In this document: piece by piece, positions 1-4,580 of the stretch | Position numbering within the stretch: the first letter of the stretch is position 1 | Layout: every line of letters begins with the position of its first letter | Position numbers and translations under genes: made by a program | Notes under the pieces: model-generated | What the model was told of the DNA's origin: nothing | The model's input: the letters and a program-made list of their open reading frames with translations, nothing else | Databases searched by the model: none | NCBI GenBank assembly: GCA_036380925.1 | Contig: DASVDW010000027.1 | Coordinates: forward strand, 1-5,725 | Direction of reading: 5' to 3' | Source of the DNA: JAICLV01 sp036380925 | GTDB lineage: Bacteria; Actinomycetota; Actinomycetes; Acidothermales; Acidothermaceae | DNA: 5,725 nt

Positions 1-139
1 CACAACGGCCGCGACAGGGCCCGGCGCGCGCATGCCACAGAGACGACAGGCAGCCCAGAACTCCGCTCCCGGCGAAGCCCTCGCTGCCTGATCTTCCGAA
101 CGCTTTCAGCCGCCGCTCAAGACGGCGGACGCCCGCCCA
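1..139 (+). other. possible 3' tail of an upstream gene, then intergenic DNA
   Basis: One + frame is open from the window edge to a TGA at 89-91 and reads as an Ala/Gly/Pro/Gln-rich tail ending GEALAA. It would place a stop about 50 bp before the hairpin at 140-170, as expected for the end of a gene. It is too short and compositionally simple to identify, and other frames are also open here, so this is only a possibility. A second small dyad, CCGCCG at 110-115 pairing with CGGCGG at 123-128, lies between the stop and the main hairpin. Confidence 0.2.
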
Positions 140-170
140 AAGGGGCTCGACCACGCGGGTCGAGCCCCTT
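140..170. terminator. perfect 13-bp GC-rich hairpin, probable transcription terminator
   Basis: The arm AAGGGGCTCGACC (140-152) and its exact reverse complement GGTCGAGCCCCTT (158-170) flank a five-base ACGCG loop. The stem has no mismatch. The T run is short on both strands (TT then CC on +, TTT then GGG on -), as is common for terminators in high-GC actinobacteria. It would end transcription from a gene to the left, before the tRNA unit. A protein-binding dyad is less likely because there are 13 contiguous pairs and a tight loop. Confidence 0.7.
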
Positions 171-261
171 CCATGCGCACCAACGGCCGCACGGTGGCGT
201 CCGATAGCCTGATCCAGGCAGCTGGATCGACTGATGAGCGCGACGTGACCTTGGTCCGCTA

Positions 262-282
262 GTTCTCTTGACCGTTCTCTTG
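262..282 (+). repeat. 9-bp direct repeat just upstream of the tRNA
   Basis: GTTCTCTTG occurs at 262-270 and again at 274-282, separated by ACC, ending 8 bp before the first tRNA base. It occupies the space where the tRNA promoter and transcription start should be. It may be a tandem duplication or part of the control region. No convincing TANNNT box could be placed around it. Confidence 0.5.
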
Positions 283-290
283 CTGCCCCC

Positions 291-363
291 GCCCTCGTAG
301 CTCAGGGGATAGAGCAACGGTTTCCTAAACCGTGTGTCGCAGGTTCGAATCCTGCCGGGGGCA
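291..363 (+). tRNA. tRNA-Arg (anticodon CCT)
   Basis: A full 73-base cloverleaf can be drawn. The acceptor stem is GCCCTCG (291-297) with CGGGGGC (356-362), including one T-G pair. The D stem is GCTC/GAGC (300-303, 312-315). The anticodon stem is ACGGT/ACCGT (317-321, 329-333) around the loop TTCCTAA, which puts CCT at 324-326. The variable loop has five bases, and the T arm is GCAGG-TTCGAAT-CCTGC (339-355). The discriminator is A363. CCA is not encoded; GCAC follows instead. This tRNA reads AGG, a rare arginine codon in high-GC genomes. tRNA genes of this kind are frequent integration sites for mobile elements, and here an accessory cluster begins downstream. Confidence 0.97.
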
Positions 364-660
364 CTGGCTTTTCCCTTACGTAGCAGGGAGTTCTGCCGCT
401 GAGGCGCTACACCTCGATCGCGCTGGAGCACACATGGACCACAGTCGGTCCCCAGCGTCGGACCACAACGGAGCCCGCCGATCCTTGCAGATCGCTTGCG
501 GCCCTGCGGGTCCATGCAGCAACGCGCTGCCTGCACCACTGCTACGCCGAGTGTCCAAGCCTCGGAGTCGCCCCGAGGAAGATTCGGTGCCCGAAACGGG
601 GGCCATCGACCTGGTCGAGCGACGGCTCTCCGCACGAAAATATGACGAGCAGTGGGATTC
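364..660. other. intergenic region between tRNA-Arg and vapB, no gene seen
   Basis: About 300 bp hold no convincing coding sequence. One + frame stays open from the tRNA through to vapC, but its translation is compositionally random, has no ribosome site, and crosses both the tRNA and vapB. Minor features are GGACCACA at 436-443 and again at 460-467, and a weak hairpin CTCGG (561-565) with CCGAG (573-577). No second copy of the tRNA 3' end, no integrase and no transposase remnant was seen. The region may be scar sequence from past integration at the tRNA, but nothing proves that. Confidence 0.5.
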
Positions 661-678
661 TAATGGTATCGTTCTCCC
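661..678 (+). promoter_or_regulatory. putative leaderless promoter -10 of vapBC
   Basis: TATCGT at 667-672 matches the actinobacterial TANNNT -10 hexamer and ends six bases before the vapB ATG at 679. No Shine-Dalgarno sequence lies in the intervening TCTCCC. This geometry predicts that transcription starts at or next to the A of the start codon, giving a leaderless mRNA. An overlapping TAAT at 661-664 is an alternative. No clear -35 was found; ATGACG at 642-647 is the nearest candidate but with long spacing. Confidence 0.5.
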
Positions 679-915
679 ATGGAAGCGATTATCGACAACG
701 CCGGTCGCGTGGTGCTGCCCAAGCCCATCCGTGATGCGCTCGGGCTGCTGCCTGGAACGAAGGTCGACATCTCCCCGTACGGCGCCGGCGTCCAACTCGT
801 GCCTGCGGGTCGCACCGCCCGCTTGGTGGAGGAGGATGGCCAGCTCGTGGCCGCCGGCGAGACGCCGGTCGACGACGACATCGTCTTCGCCCTCATCGAC
901 GCGGGCCGCAAGTGA
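679..915 (+). CDS. vapB: VapB-type antitoxin, AbrB/MazE-like DNA-binding fold
   Basis: This 78-residue protein is the probable antitoxin of the VapBC pair. Residues 4-42 form a typical AbrB/SpoVT swapped-hairpin domain: IIDNAGRVVLPKPIRDALGL, then PGTKVDI, then GVQLVP. That domain dimerises and binds the operator. The acidic C-terminal part, around residues 49-74 (LVEEDGQLVAAGE, then PVDDDIVFALID), resembles the segment that wraps and blocks the toxin active site in such pairs. The ATG at 679 is chosen because the AbrB core begins immediately after it and a -10 box sits at leaderless distance. The toxin gene starts 10 bp after the stop, so the two are co-transcribed. The family normally represses its own promoter, strengthened by toxin binding; that is inferred, and no clear operator dyad is visible. 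Recognition is firm from motifs and gene order. Confidence 0.9.
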   Translation: MEAIIDNAGRVVLPKPIRDALGLLPGTKVDISPYGAGVQLVPAGRTARLVEEDGQLVAAGETPVDDDIVFALIDAGRK

Positions 916-925
916 CGGGTCGCAG

Positions 926-1333
926 GTGACGGTCGCCGTTGACACGAGCGTCGCGATCCCGTTGCTCGTCCGCTCGCACCGCCATCATGAAGCAGTTGTG
1001 CGATGGTGGGCCGGGCAGGAGATCGCGCTCAGCGGTCACGCACTCATGGAGACCTATTCGGTGCTCACCCGGCTCCCCGGCGACGCCCGGCTGGCCCCGG
1101 CCGACGCCGCCCGACTGCTGGCGGCCCGATTCTCCTCGCCTCTCCTACTCAGCAGCGCCCGCTCCCGCCGGCTACCGGAGACGTTGAGCCGCCTCGGCAT
1201 CGCCGGCGGCGGCGTGTACGACGCGATGGTGGCCCTCGCCGCGAAAGACCACGACGCGGCTCTCGCGACCCGCGATGGGCGCGCGCGTGGCACGTACGAG
1301 GCGGTCGGCGTCCACGTCATTGTGGTCACCTGA
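926..1333 (+). CDS. vapC: VapC-type PIN-domain ribonuclease toxin
   Basis: This 135-residue PIN-domain protein has the usual VapC length. PIN toxins are Mg2+-dependent RNases that cut tRNA or rRNA and halt translation. All four expected acidic active-site residues are present: Asp6 in VAVDTSVAIP, Glu42 in HALMETYSVLTRLP, Asp99 in GGGVYDAMVALAA and Asp117 in ALATRDGRA. The C-terminal TYEAVGV motif is typical. The GTG at 926 is the start because Asp6 must lie near the N-terminus and the frame upstream reads through vapB in the wrong register. The ribosome site is weak, so translation probably depends on coupling to vapB, whose stop is 10 bp upstream. The stop codon lies inside a short repeated dyad (1321-1369). 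The cleavage target cannot be read from sequence. The toxin appears intact, with no frameshift or lost catalytic residue. Confidence 0.93.
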   Translation: MTVAVDTSVAIPLLVRSHRHHEAVVRWWAGQEIALSGHALMETYSVLTRLPGDARLAPADAARLLAARFSSPLLLSSARSRRLPETLSRLGIAGGGVYDAMVALAAKDHDAALATRDGRARGTYEAVGVHVIVVT

Positions 1334-1369
1334 CCACGACCGAACAAAGTTGTGGGTCACCTGATCACG
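1321..1369. repeat. near-identical direct repeats with internal dyads at the vapC stop
   Basis: TGTGGTCACCTGACCACG (1321-1338) recurs as TGTGGGTCACCTGATCACG (1351-1369), differing by one inserted G and one C/T change. The first copy is a perfect 7-bp palindrome, GTGGTCA (1322-1328) and TGACCAC (1331-1337), around CC; the second copy is degraded. The first copy contains the vapC stop codon. The pair sits between vapC and the next gene, so it could be a duplicated protein-binding site, an RNA structure at the cistron junction or a chance local duplication. Confidence 0.6.
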
Positions 1370-1375
1370 GCGGGC

Positions 1376-1383
1376 AGAGGAGA
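1376..1383 (+). promoter_or_regulatory. strong ribosome binding site for the DUF6930-like gene
   Basis: AGAGGAGA lies 8 bases before the GTG at 1392 and is a good match to the anti-Shine-Dalgarno sequence. It fixes that GTG as the start. The contrast with the SD-less vapB and AbiEi-like genes suggests this gene is translated from an internal position on a longer mRNA, probably the vapBC transcript. Confidence 0.75.
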
Positions 1384-1391
1384 ATCAGACG

Positions 1392-2321
1392 GTGTCTGAC
1401 GCACCCACTTGGATCGTGCTCGCCCGCGATGTTAGCGACTCGGTCATCGTCGGCGGTCAACGACGGACCGCTCTCGCGGCCGTGCTCGACGCCGGCACCG
1501 GGCTGGTCGTCAACGTCTCCCCCGGCACGTCGATCGAAGGTGTGCTCAGACGAGCCTTGAAGTCGGCGCTGGTTTCTCCTGCCCCGCCGCTAGCCAAGAC
1601 CGTCCCGCGACGGCTCGTCGTACCACCGGAATTGTTGCTGGCGGCGCAGGCGGCCGCCGACCGTCTCAGCTGGCTGGCGGACACCGCGGTGACCGAAGGC
1701 ACCGGCATGGACGACGCCGAAGAGATCATGGACAGCCTCGTCGGGCATCTCGAAGGTCGGCTCCAGCCCGACGACCTTCCGGCGGCAGACGATTACGAAG
1801 CGCTCTACCGGGAGCTGCAGGCATATACCGAGGCCGCGCCGTGGAAACGCTGGACCGACTCCGACTGGTTCACTGCGCGCCTCGACCTCGACGGCAATCA
1901 CGTCGAGTTTGACTGCCTGGTGCTCGGCAACGCCGGCCCGCAGCGCGGCTTCAACGCCGTACCCGACGCCCAACAACTGTTGACCGCCAGCACCAGCCGA
2001 CCCAGCGACAGCCTCAGCCATCTCGACGGCGCGCTGATCGTGCACCTCGATTCCCGGCGTGAGACATCCGGGCGGTTCGCAGACAAGGCCAGGCGGTACG
2101 GCTGGCCGAGCGCCGACGGGTTGGTGCCCAGCCTGACGAGCGTGCACGACGGCCAGCCCGCCGACATGAGCCGAACCGAAGTGCGCTTGCTCGCACTGGC
2201 CCTTCGCGGCGTGCTGAGCCAACACGCTCGCCGACTCGTGTCCGCCGACAAGCCCTCGGTCACCGGCGAACTGACCTTCGCAGACTCCACCGTCGGGCGG
2301 TATGACGTCGCCCGGCCCTGA
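1392..2321 (+). CDS. unknown-function protein resembling DUF6930/DUF7309 families
   Basis: This is a 309-residue soluble protein without signal peptide or membrane segment. Its layout recalls from memory the DUF6930 and DUF7309 families, whose function is not established. Residues 7-60 (WIVLARD, then AAVLDAGTGLVVNV) look like the opening domain with its D-x-x-TG turn. The PRRLVV-type segment at residues 72-78 begins a helical part that runs to about 123. Residues 134-195 (YEALYRELQAYTEAAPWKRW, then DSDWF, then LVLGNAGPQRGF) resemble the LY, PW, D-x-D-x-F and GNAG pattern of DUF7309. The C-terminal 80 residues are unassigned. No catalytic or metal-binding signature stands out. GTG at 1392 is supported by the strong AGAGGAGA site. 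It starts 58 bp after vapC in the same direction and could share its transcript. The family call is by eye and moderate; the reading frame is secure because of length, codon pattern and RBS. Confidence 0.8.
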   Translation: MSDAPTWIVLARDVSDSVIVGGQRRTALAAVLDAGTGLVVNVSPGTSIEGVLRRALKSALVSPAPPLAKTVPRRLVVPPELLLAAQAAADRLSWLADTAVTEGTGMDDAEEIMDSLVGHLEGRLQPDDLPAADDYEALYRELQAYTEAAPWKRWTDSDWFTARLDLDGNHVEFDCLVLGNAGPQRGFNAVPDAQQLLTASTSRPSDSLSHLDGALIVHLDSRRETSGRFADKARRYGWPSADGLVPSLTSVHDGQPADMSRTEVRLLALALRGVLSQHARRLVSADKPSVTGELTFADSTVGRYDVARP

Positions 2322-2415
2322 CCGCTGAACTCGCCGCGGGGTGCCATCCCGGGCGCTGCCCCGACCGGCAGGGGAGCCTGTGGACAAGCAAGAACGCCAG
2401 TAGCGCGTTCGCTTC

Positions 2416-2428
2416 TAATCTGCTGAGC
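2416..2428 (+). promoter_or_regulatory. putative leaderless promoter -10 of the AbiEi-like gene
   Basis: TAATCT at 2416-2421 fits TANNNT and ends seven bases before the ATG at 2429. GCTGAGC between them has no usable Shine-Dalgarno sequence at proper spacing, so transcription starting at the ATG is the simplest reading. The 107-bp gap upstream otherwise holds only a weak hairpin, CTGCC (2356-2360) with GGCAG (2367-2371), which lacks a T tract and is not a convincing terminator. Confidence 0.45.
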
Positions 2429-2767
2429 ATGCAGCGACCTAACCCAGACCAGAAGATGTTCGTCGACGAGAACGGATGCCTCGCTGAGCGCGTCACGATG
2501 CCAGACGGCATGGACGTCATCGTGCACTACGACGACATCCCCGAGTCCGACATCAGTGTCGTCGACGGGATGCGCGTCACCACTCCGCTCCGGACGGTGA
2601 TCGACATCGCCACTCAGCTCGACCCCGCAGACTTCGCGCGCGTTGTGCGCGACTGTCTTGACCGAAGGCTGTTCACAGTTGAAGCGGCCATGCACCGAAT
2701 TCGCCAGCCGGACATGGCTAATCGGCGCGGCGCTCGCATGCTGCTCGCGGCGATTGAGCAGCGCTGA
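2429..2767 (+). CDS. small AbiEi-antitoxin-like protein, orphan
   Basis: This 112-residue protein matches by eye the central and C-terminal part of actinobacterial AbiEi-type antitoxin proteins. The signature is DISVVDGMRVTTPLRTVIDI at residues 41-60, the conserved D-x-x-VVDG, T-x-P-x-RT-x-x-D core. Helices with the pattern VVRDCLDRRLFTVEAA (72-87) and RRGARMLLAAIEQ (99-111) follow. In the family this part serves antitoxin dimerisation or autoregulation and usually follows an N-terminal winged helix. Here only about 40 residues precede the core, with no recognisable HTH, so the protein is short or a stand-alone version. No AbiEii-like nucleotidyltransferase toxin is next to it. DUF559-nuclease proteins share this core, but no nuclease domain follows. 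The ATG at 2429 fits the leaderless promoter; the frame remains open past the TGA for about 58 codons without a recognisable domain. Coding is likely; function is uncertain. Confidence 0.68.
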   Translation: MQRPNPDQKMFVDENGCLAERVTMPDGMDVIVHYDDIPESDISVVDGMRVTTPLRTVIDIATQLDPADFARVVRDCLDRRLFTVEAAMHRIRQPDMANRRGARMLLAAIEQR

Positions 2768-2940
2768 CGAAGTCGGCCCATCGACATACTCGCAGGCGCC
2801 AAAGGGCGCCCAGCGCTTCACGACGCCAGCGAGGAAGGTACTCCGTCGGTGATCGAGCTGGCCGACATCGCCGACATGCGGGCCCCTCTCCACGTCTGGC
2901 GAAACCGCGGTCGGCCTAACGTAACAAGCACGTCCCGCCG

Positions 2941-3423
2941 ATGACGGCGCCCGACGCGCAGCGCGCCGCCGGGGCGGCGCGGGCCGCGCCGCCAATGAGC
3001 AAGCTCGGTACGCTGGACGGCGTGACCGTGCGCGTGAGCGGTGTTCGGCAGCAAAGTGTCTGGGCCAGCGTCGTCAGCGACGACGCGCCCGCGCTTCGCG
3101 ACTGGCTGCTCGCTCTCGGGTTCACCGAAGACCTCCTGATCCCCGGCGAGCGCGGCGGCGCGATCCACCACTGCCAGCTCGACTGGCCAGAGGGCGGCCG
3201 GGTCATGCTCTCCAGCACCGGGGAGCGCAGCACCCCGTGTCGGCCTGGGACGAGTTCGCTGCACGTCGTGACGGCCGATCCGGACGCGGTGATGGCCCGC
3301 GCCCGGGCGTTGGGCGCGCGCATCGTGCACGACCTCACCGACCAGACCGACTACCCGTCGCGCGACTTCACCGTGGCCGACCCCGACGGCAACCACTGGA
3401 CGTTCGCCACCTTCTCGGGCTAG
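2941..3423 (+). CDS. VOC-superfamily (glyoxalase/bleomycin-resistance fold) protein
   Basis: This protein has 160 residues if it starts at the ATG at 2941, or 142 from the ATG at 2995. Two babab modules of the vicinal oxygen chelate fold are visible. The first spans about residues 39-92 (SVWASVVSDDAPALRDWLLA, then LGF, then HHCQLDWPEGGRVMLSS). The second spans about 106-159 (SLHVVTADPDAVMARARALG, then the hallmark DYPSRDFTVADPDGNHWTFA). Possible metal ligands include His76 or His77 and His108; the usual Glu near the DPDGN turn is not evident, so it may bind ligand without canonical chemistry. Substrate is unknown. Residues 1-18 are low-complexity Ala-rich and lie over a GC repeat, which makes Met19 (2995) a serious alternative start. 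TAACGT at 2917-2922 could be a -10 for the longer form. It is separated from the ArsR gene by 63 bp containing that gene's own promoter, so it is probably not in that operon. Confidence 0.85.
   Translation: MTAPDAQRAAGAARAAPPMSKLGTLDGVTVRVSGVRQQSVWASVVSDDAPALRDWLLALGFTEDLLIPGERGGAIHHCQLDWPEGGRVMLSSTGERSTPCRPGTSSLHVVTADPDAVMARARALGARIVHDLTDQTDYPSRDFTVADPDGNHWTFATFSG
2962..2993 (+). repeat. three-arm GC repeat allowing two exclusive hairpins before ATG 2995
   Basis: CGCGCCGCC occurs at 2962-2970 and 2985-2993, and its exact complement GGCGGCGCG at 2973-2981 lies between them. The central arm can pair with the left copy (2-base loop) or the right copy (3-base loop), each with 9 perfect pairs, but not both at once. 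The right copy ends one base before the alternative VOC start at 2995. Pairing with it would bury that start region, while pairing with the left copy would expose it. Confidence 0.6.
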
Positions 3424-3452
3424 CCGGCTTGCCGCGCAGCCCGGTTCACGCG

Positions 3453-3486
3453 TTTCTGAATTCACGATCCCGTGTATCCTCGTCGC
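3453..3486 (+). promoter_or_regulatory. metal-operon promoter with candidate CmtR-type operator
   Basis: TATCCT at 3475-3480 is a TANNNT -10 box ending six bases before the GTG at 3487, again leaderless. TTTCTG at 3453-3458 is a weak -35 at 16-bp spacing. An imperfect inverted repeat, ATTCACG (3460-3466), a 4-base spacer, then CGTGTAT (3471-3477), matches at 6 of 7 positions and runs into the -10. ArsR-family dimers typically bind such dyads at their own promoter, so occupancy here would block RNA polymerase. The site is inferred from position and symmetry. Confidence 0.55.
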
Positions 3487-3837
3487 GTGATTGTGGCCAC
3501 CCCGACGGACGCGCTTGCCCGCTTTGGTCACGCGCTGTCCGACCCAACTCGCGCCCGCGTGCTGCTGGCGTTGAAGGATGAGCCGGCCTACCCGGCACAC
3601 CTGGCCGACGCGCTCGGCGTGTCCAGGCAGACGCTGTCGAACCACTTGGCCTGCCTGCGCGGGTGCGGGCTGGTCGTCGCCCGACCTGACGGGCGCCGAT
3701 CGCGCTACGAGCTGGCAGACCGGCGCATCGGTCACGCGTTGGAAGACTTGCTTGAGTTGGTGCTGGTGGTCGACCCCGACTGCCGCGGTGGCGTCGGCGC
3801 CAGCCACGAAACCCGGACGGCCGAGGTGTCGTCATGA
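3487..3837 (+). CDS. cmtR: ArsR/SmtB-family metal sensor, CmtR-like Cd/Pb repressor
   Basis: This 116-residue winged-helix repressor closely resembles mycobacterial CmtR, which has 118 residues. Opening residues ALARFGHALSDPTRARVLLA (9-28) are the dimer and helix-1 region. Residues 35-61 (YPAHLADALGVSRQTLSNHL, then ACLRGCG) form the helix-turn-helix, and PDGRRSRYELAD (67-78) is the beta wing. The three cysteines known to bind Cd(II) and Pb(II) in CmtR (57, 61 and 102) have counterparts here: Cys56 and Cys60 in ACLRGCG and Cys99 in VDPDC. Metal binding is expected to release DNA and derepress the operon. GTG at 3487 is preferred over the in-frame GTG at 3472, because TATCCT lies 6 bases upstream and homologues begin just before the ALARFG segment. 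Its stop overlaps the exporter start by 4 bp (ATGA), implying coupled translation. Other soft-metal specificity cannot be excluded. Confidence 0.92.
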   Translation: MIVATPTDALARFGHALSDPTRARVLLALKDEPAYPAHLADALGVSRQTLSNHLACLRGCGLVVARPDGRRSRYELADRRIGHALEDLLELVLVVDPDCRGGVGASHETRTAEVSS

Positions 3838-4565
3838 CGGCGACAGCGGTGCAGTCCGCGCCTGCGCGGGCGACCGTCCTGACTCGGCGGGTGCGACTGC
3901 TCGTCGCCACCACGATCACCTACAACGTGCTCGAAGCCGCGGTCGCCCTCGCCGCTGGCGCGGTGGCCTCTTCCGCCGCGCTGCTGAGTTTCGGGTTGGA
4001 CTCGGTGATCGAGGTGTCGTCGGCCGCCGCCGTCGCGTGGCAGTTCGCCGGCCCCGATCCCAAGTTGCGCGAACGCGTGACCCTGCGGCTGATCTCCTGC
4101 TCGTTCTTCGCCCTCGCCCTCTTCGTCGCGATCGACGCCGTGCGGAGCCTGCTCGGCGCGGGCGAAGCTCGTCATTCGGTGGCCGGTTTGGCGCTGGCGG
4201 CGATCAGCCTGGTCGTGATGCCGGTGTTGTCGTGGGCGCAACGTCGGGCCGGCCGTGAGTTGGGCTCCGCCTCGGCGGTCGCCGACTCCAAGCAGACCCT
4301 GCTGTGCACCTACCTGTCCGCGGTCCTGTTGATCGGGCTCGCGGTGAACGCGCTGCTCGACTGGTCGTGGGCCGACCCGGTGGCCGCTCTCGTCATCGCC
4401 GGGGTCGCGCTGCGAGAAGGGCTCGAGGCCTGGCGCGGCGATGGTTGCTCCTGCGGACCGGCCGCCGCGCTGCGCCCCGCCGAGTCCCAACCCGCCGCGT
4501 CGCAACCTGGCATCGCGGGATCGTCGACGGCGTCATGCGCCTGCGGCGATGCGTGCCAGAGCTAA
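3834..4565 (+). CDS. CDF-like cation (heavy-metal) exporter with Cys-rich tail
   Basis: This 243-residue integral membrane protein has six predicted helices at about residues 21-43, 48-71, 84-107, 114-135, 155-177 and 179-196, the topology of cation diffusion facilitators, which exchange metal ions for protons. Helix 2 carries the family motif SFGLDSVIE (52-60), with Asp56 and Glu60. Before helix 5 comes ADSKQTLLC (150-158), with Asp151 and Cys158, and helix 6 opens with WADP (179-182). The standard cytosolic ferredoxin-like C-terminal domain is absent. Instead a 45-residue tail carries C-x-C (205, 207) and C-x-C-xxx-C (235, 237, 241), likely binding soft metals. GAGGTG at 3823-3828 serves the ATG at 3834, and the 4-bp overlap with cmtR points to one operon. 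Cd, Pb or Zn are plausible substrates by association with the sensor; the exact ion is inferred. An unrelated cation transporter of the same fold is the main alternative. Confidence 0.88.
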   Translation: MTATAVQSAPARATVLTRRVRLLVATTITYNVLEAAVALAAGAVASSAALLSFGLDSVIEVSSAAAVAWQFAGPDPKLRERVTLRLISCSFFALALFVAIDAVRSLLGAGEARHSVAGLALAAISLVVMPVLSWAQRRAGRELGSASAVADSKQTLLCTYLSAVLLIGLAVNALLDWSWADPVAALVIAGVALREGLEAWRGDGCSCGPAAALRPAESQPAASQPGIAGSSTASCACGDACQS

Positions 4566-4580
4566 AAGCACGCGTCGCCC

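Noticed and set aside
117..635. 172-residue reverse-strand open frame containing RIRTCDTRFRKPLLYPLSYEG
   Set aside because: That peptide is the antisense translation of the tRNA gene, a well-known artefact in annotation. The rest of the frame has no recognisable domain or ribosome site.
332..925. Upstream extension of the vapC frame, open through the tRNA and vapB
   Set aside because: It crosses the tRNA and reads vapB out of register with arginine- and serine-rich random sequence. The PIN domain only begins at the GTG at 926.
2768..2940. In-frame continuation after the AbiEi-like TGA, suggesting read-through or a broken longer gene
   Set aside because: About 58 open codons follow, but they show no AbiEi or DUF559 features, and a single in-frame TGA with random-looking sequence beyond is best read as a normal stop. 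Only a small GGCGCC repeat hairpin is seen here.
1898..2995. 365-residue reverse-strand open frame
   Set aside because: It runs antisense to the DUF6930-like and AbiEi-like genes and is low in recognisable structure. It is explained by GC-rich codon bias on the + strand.
3416..3443. CGGGCT/AGCCCG dyad at the VOC stop as a terminator
   Set aside because: Only six pairs around a 16-base loop and no T tract; too weak to call.
3472..3486. Earlier GTG start for cmtR at 3472
   Set aside because: It lies before and inside the -10 box; TATCCT at 3475-3480 and homologue length favour 3487.
2818..3807. 329-residue reverse-strand open frame
   Set aside because: It lies antisense to the VOC and cmtR genes, which have clear families. 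Its translation is Ala/Gly/Arg/Val-rich and resembles no family.
3830..3839. 10-bp palindrome CGTCATGACG at the cmtR/exporter overlap as an operator
   Set aside because: It is a by-product of the ATGA overlap flanked by Ser and Thr codons; too short and inside coding sequence.
3578..4258. 226-residue + frame across cmtR and the exporter
   Set aside because: Arg/Pro/Ser-rich shadow in another frame; it overlaps two genes with conserved motifs throughout.
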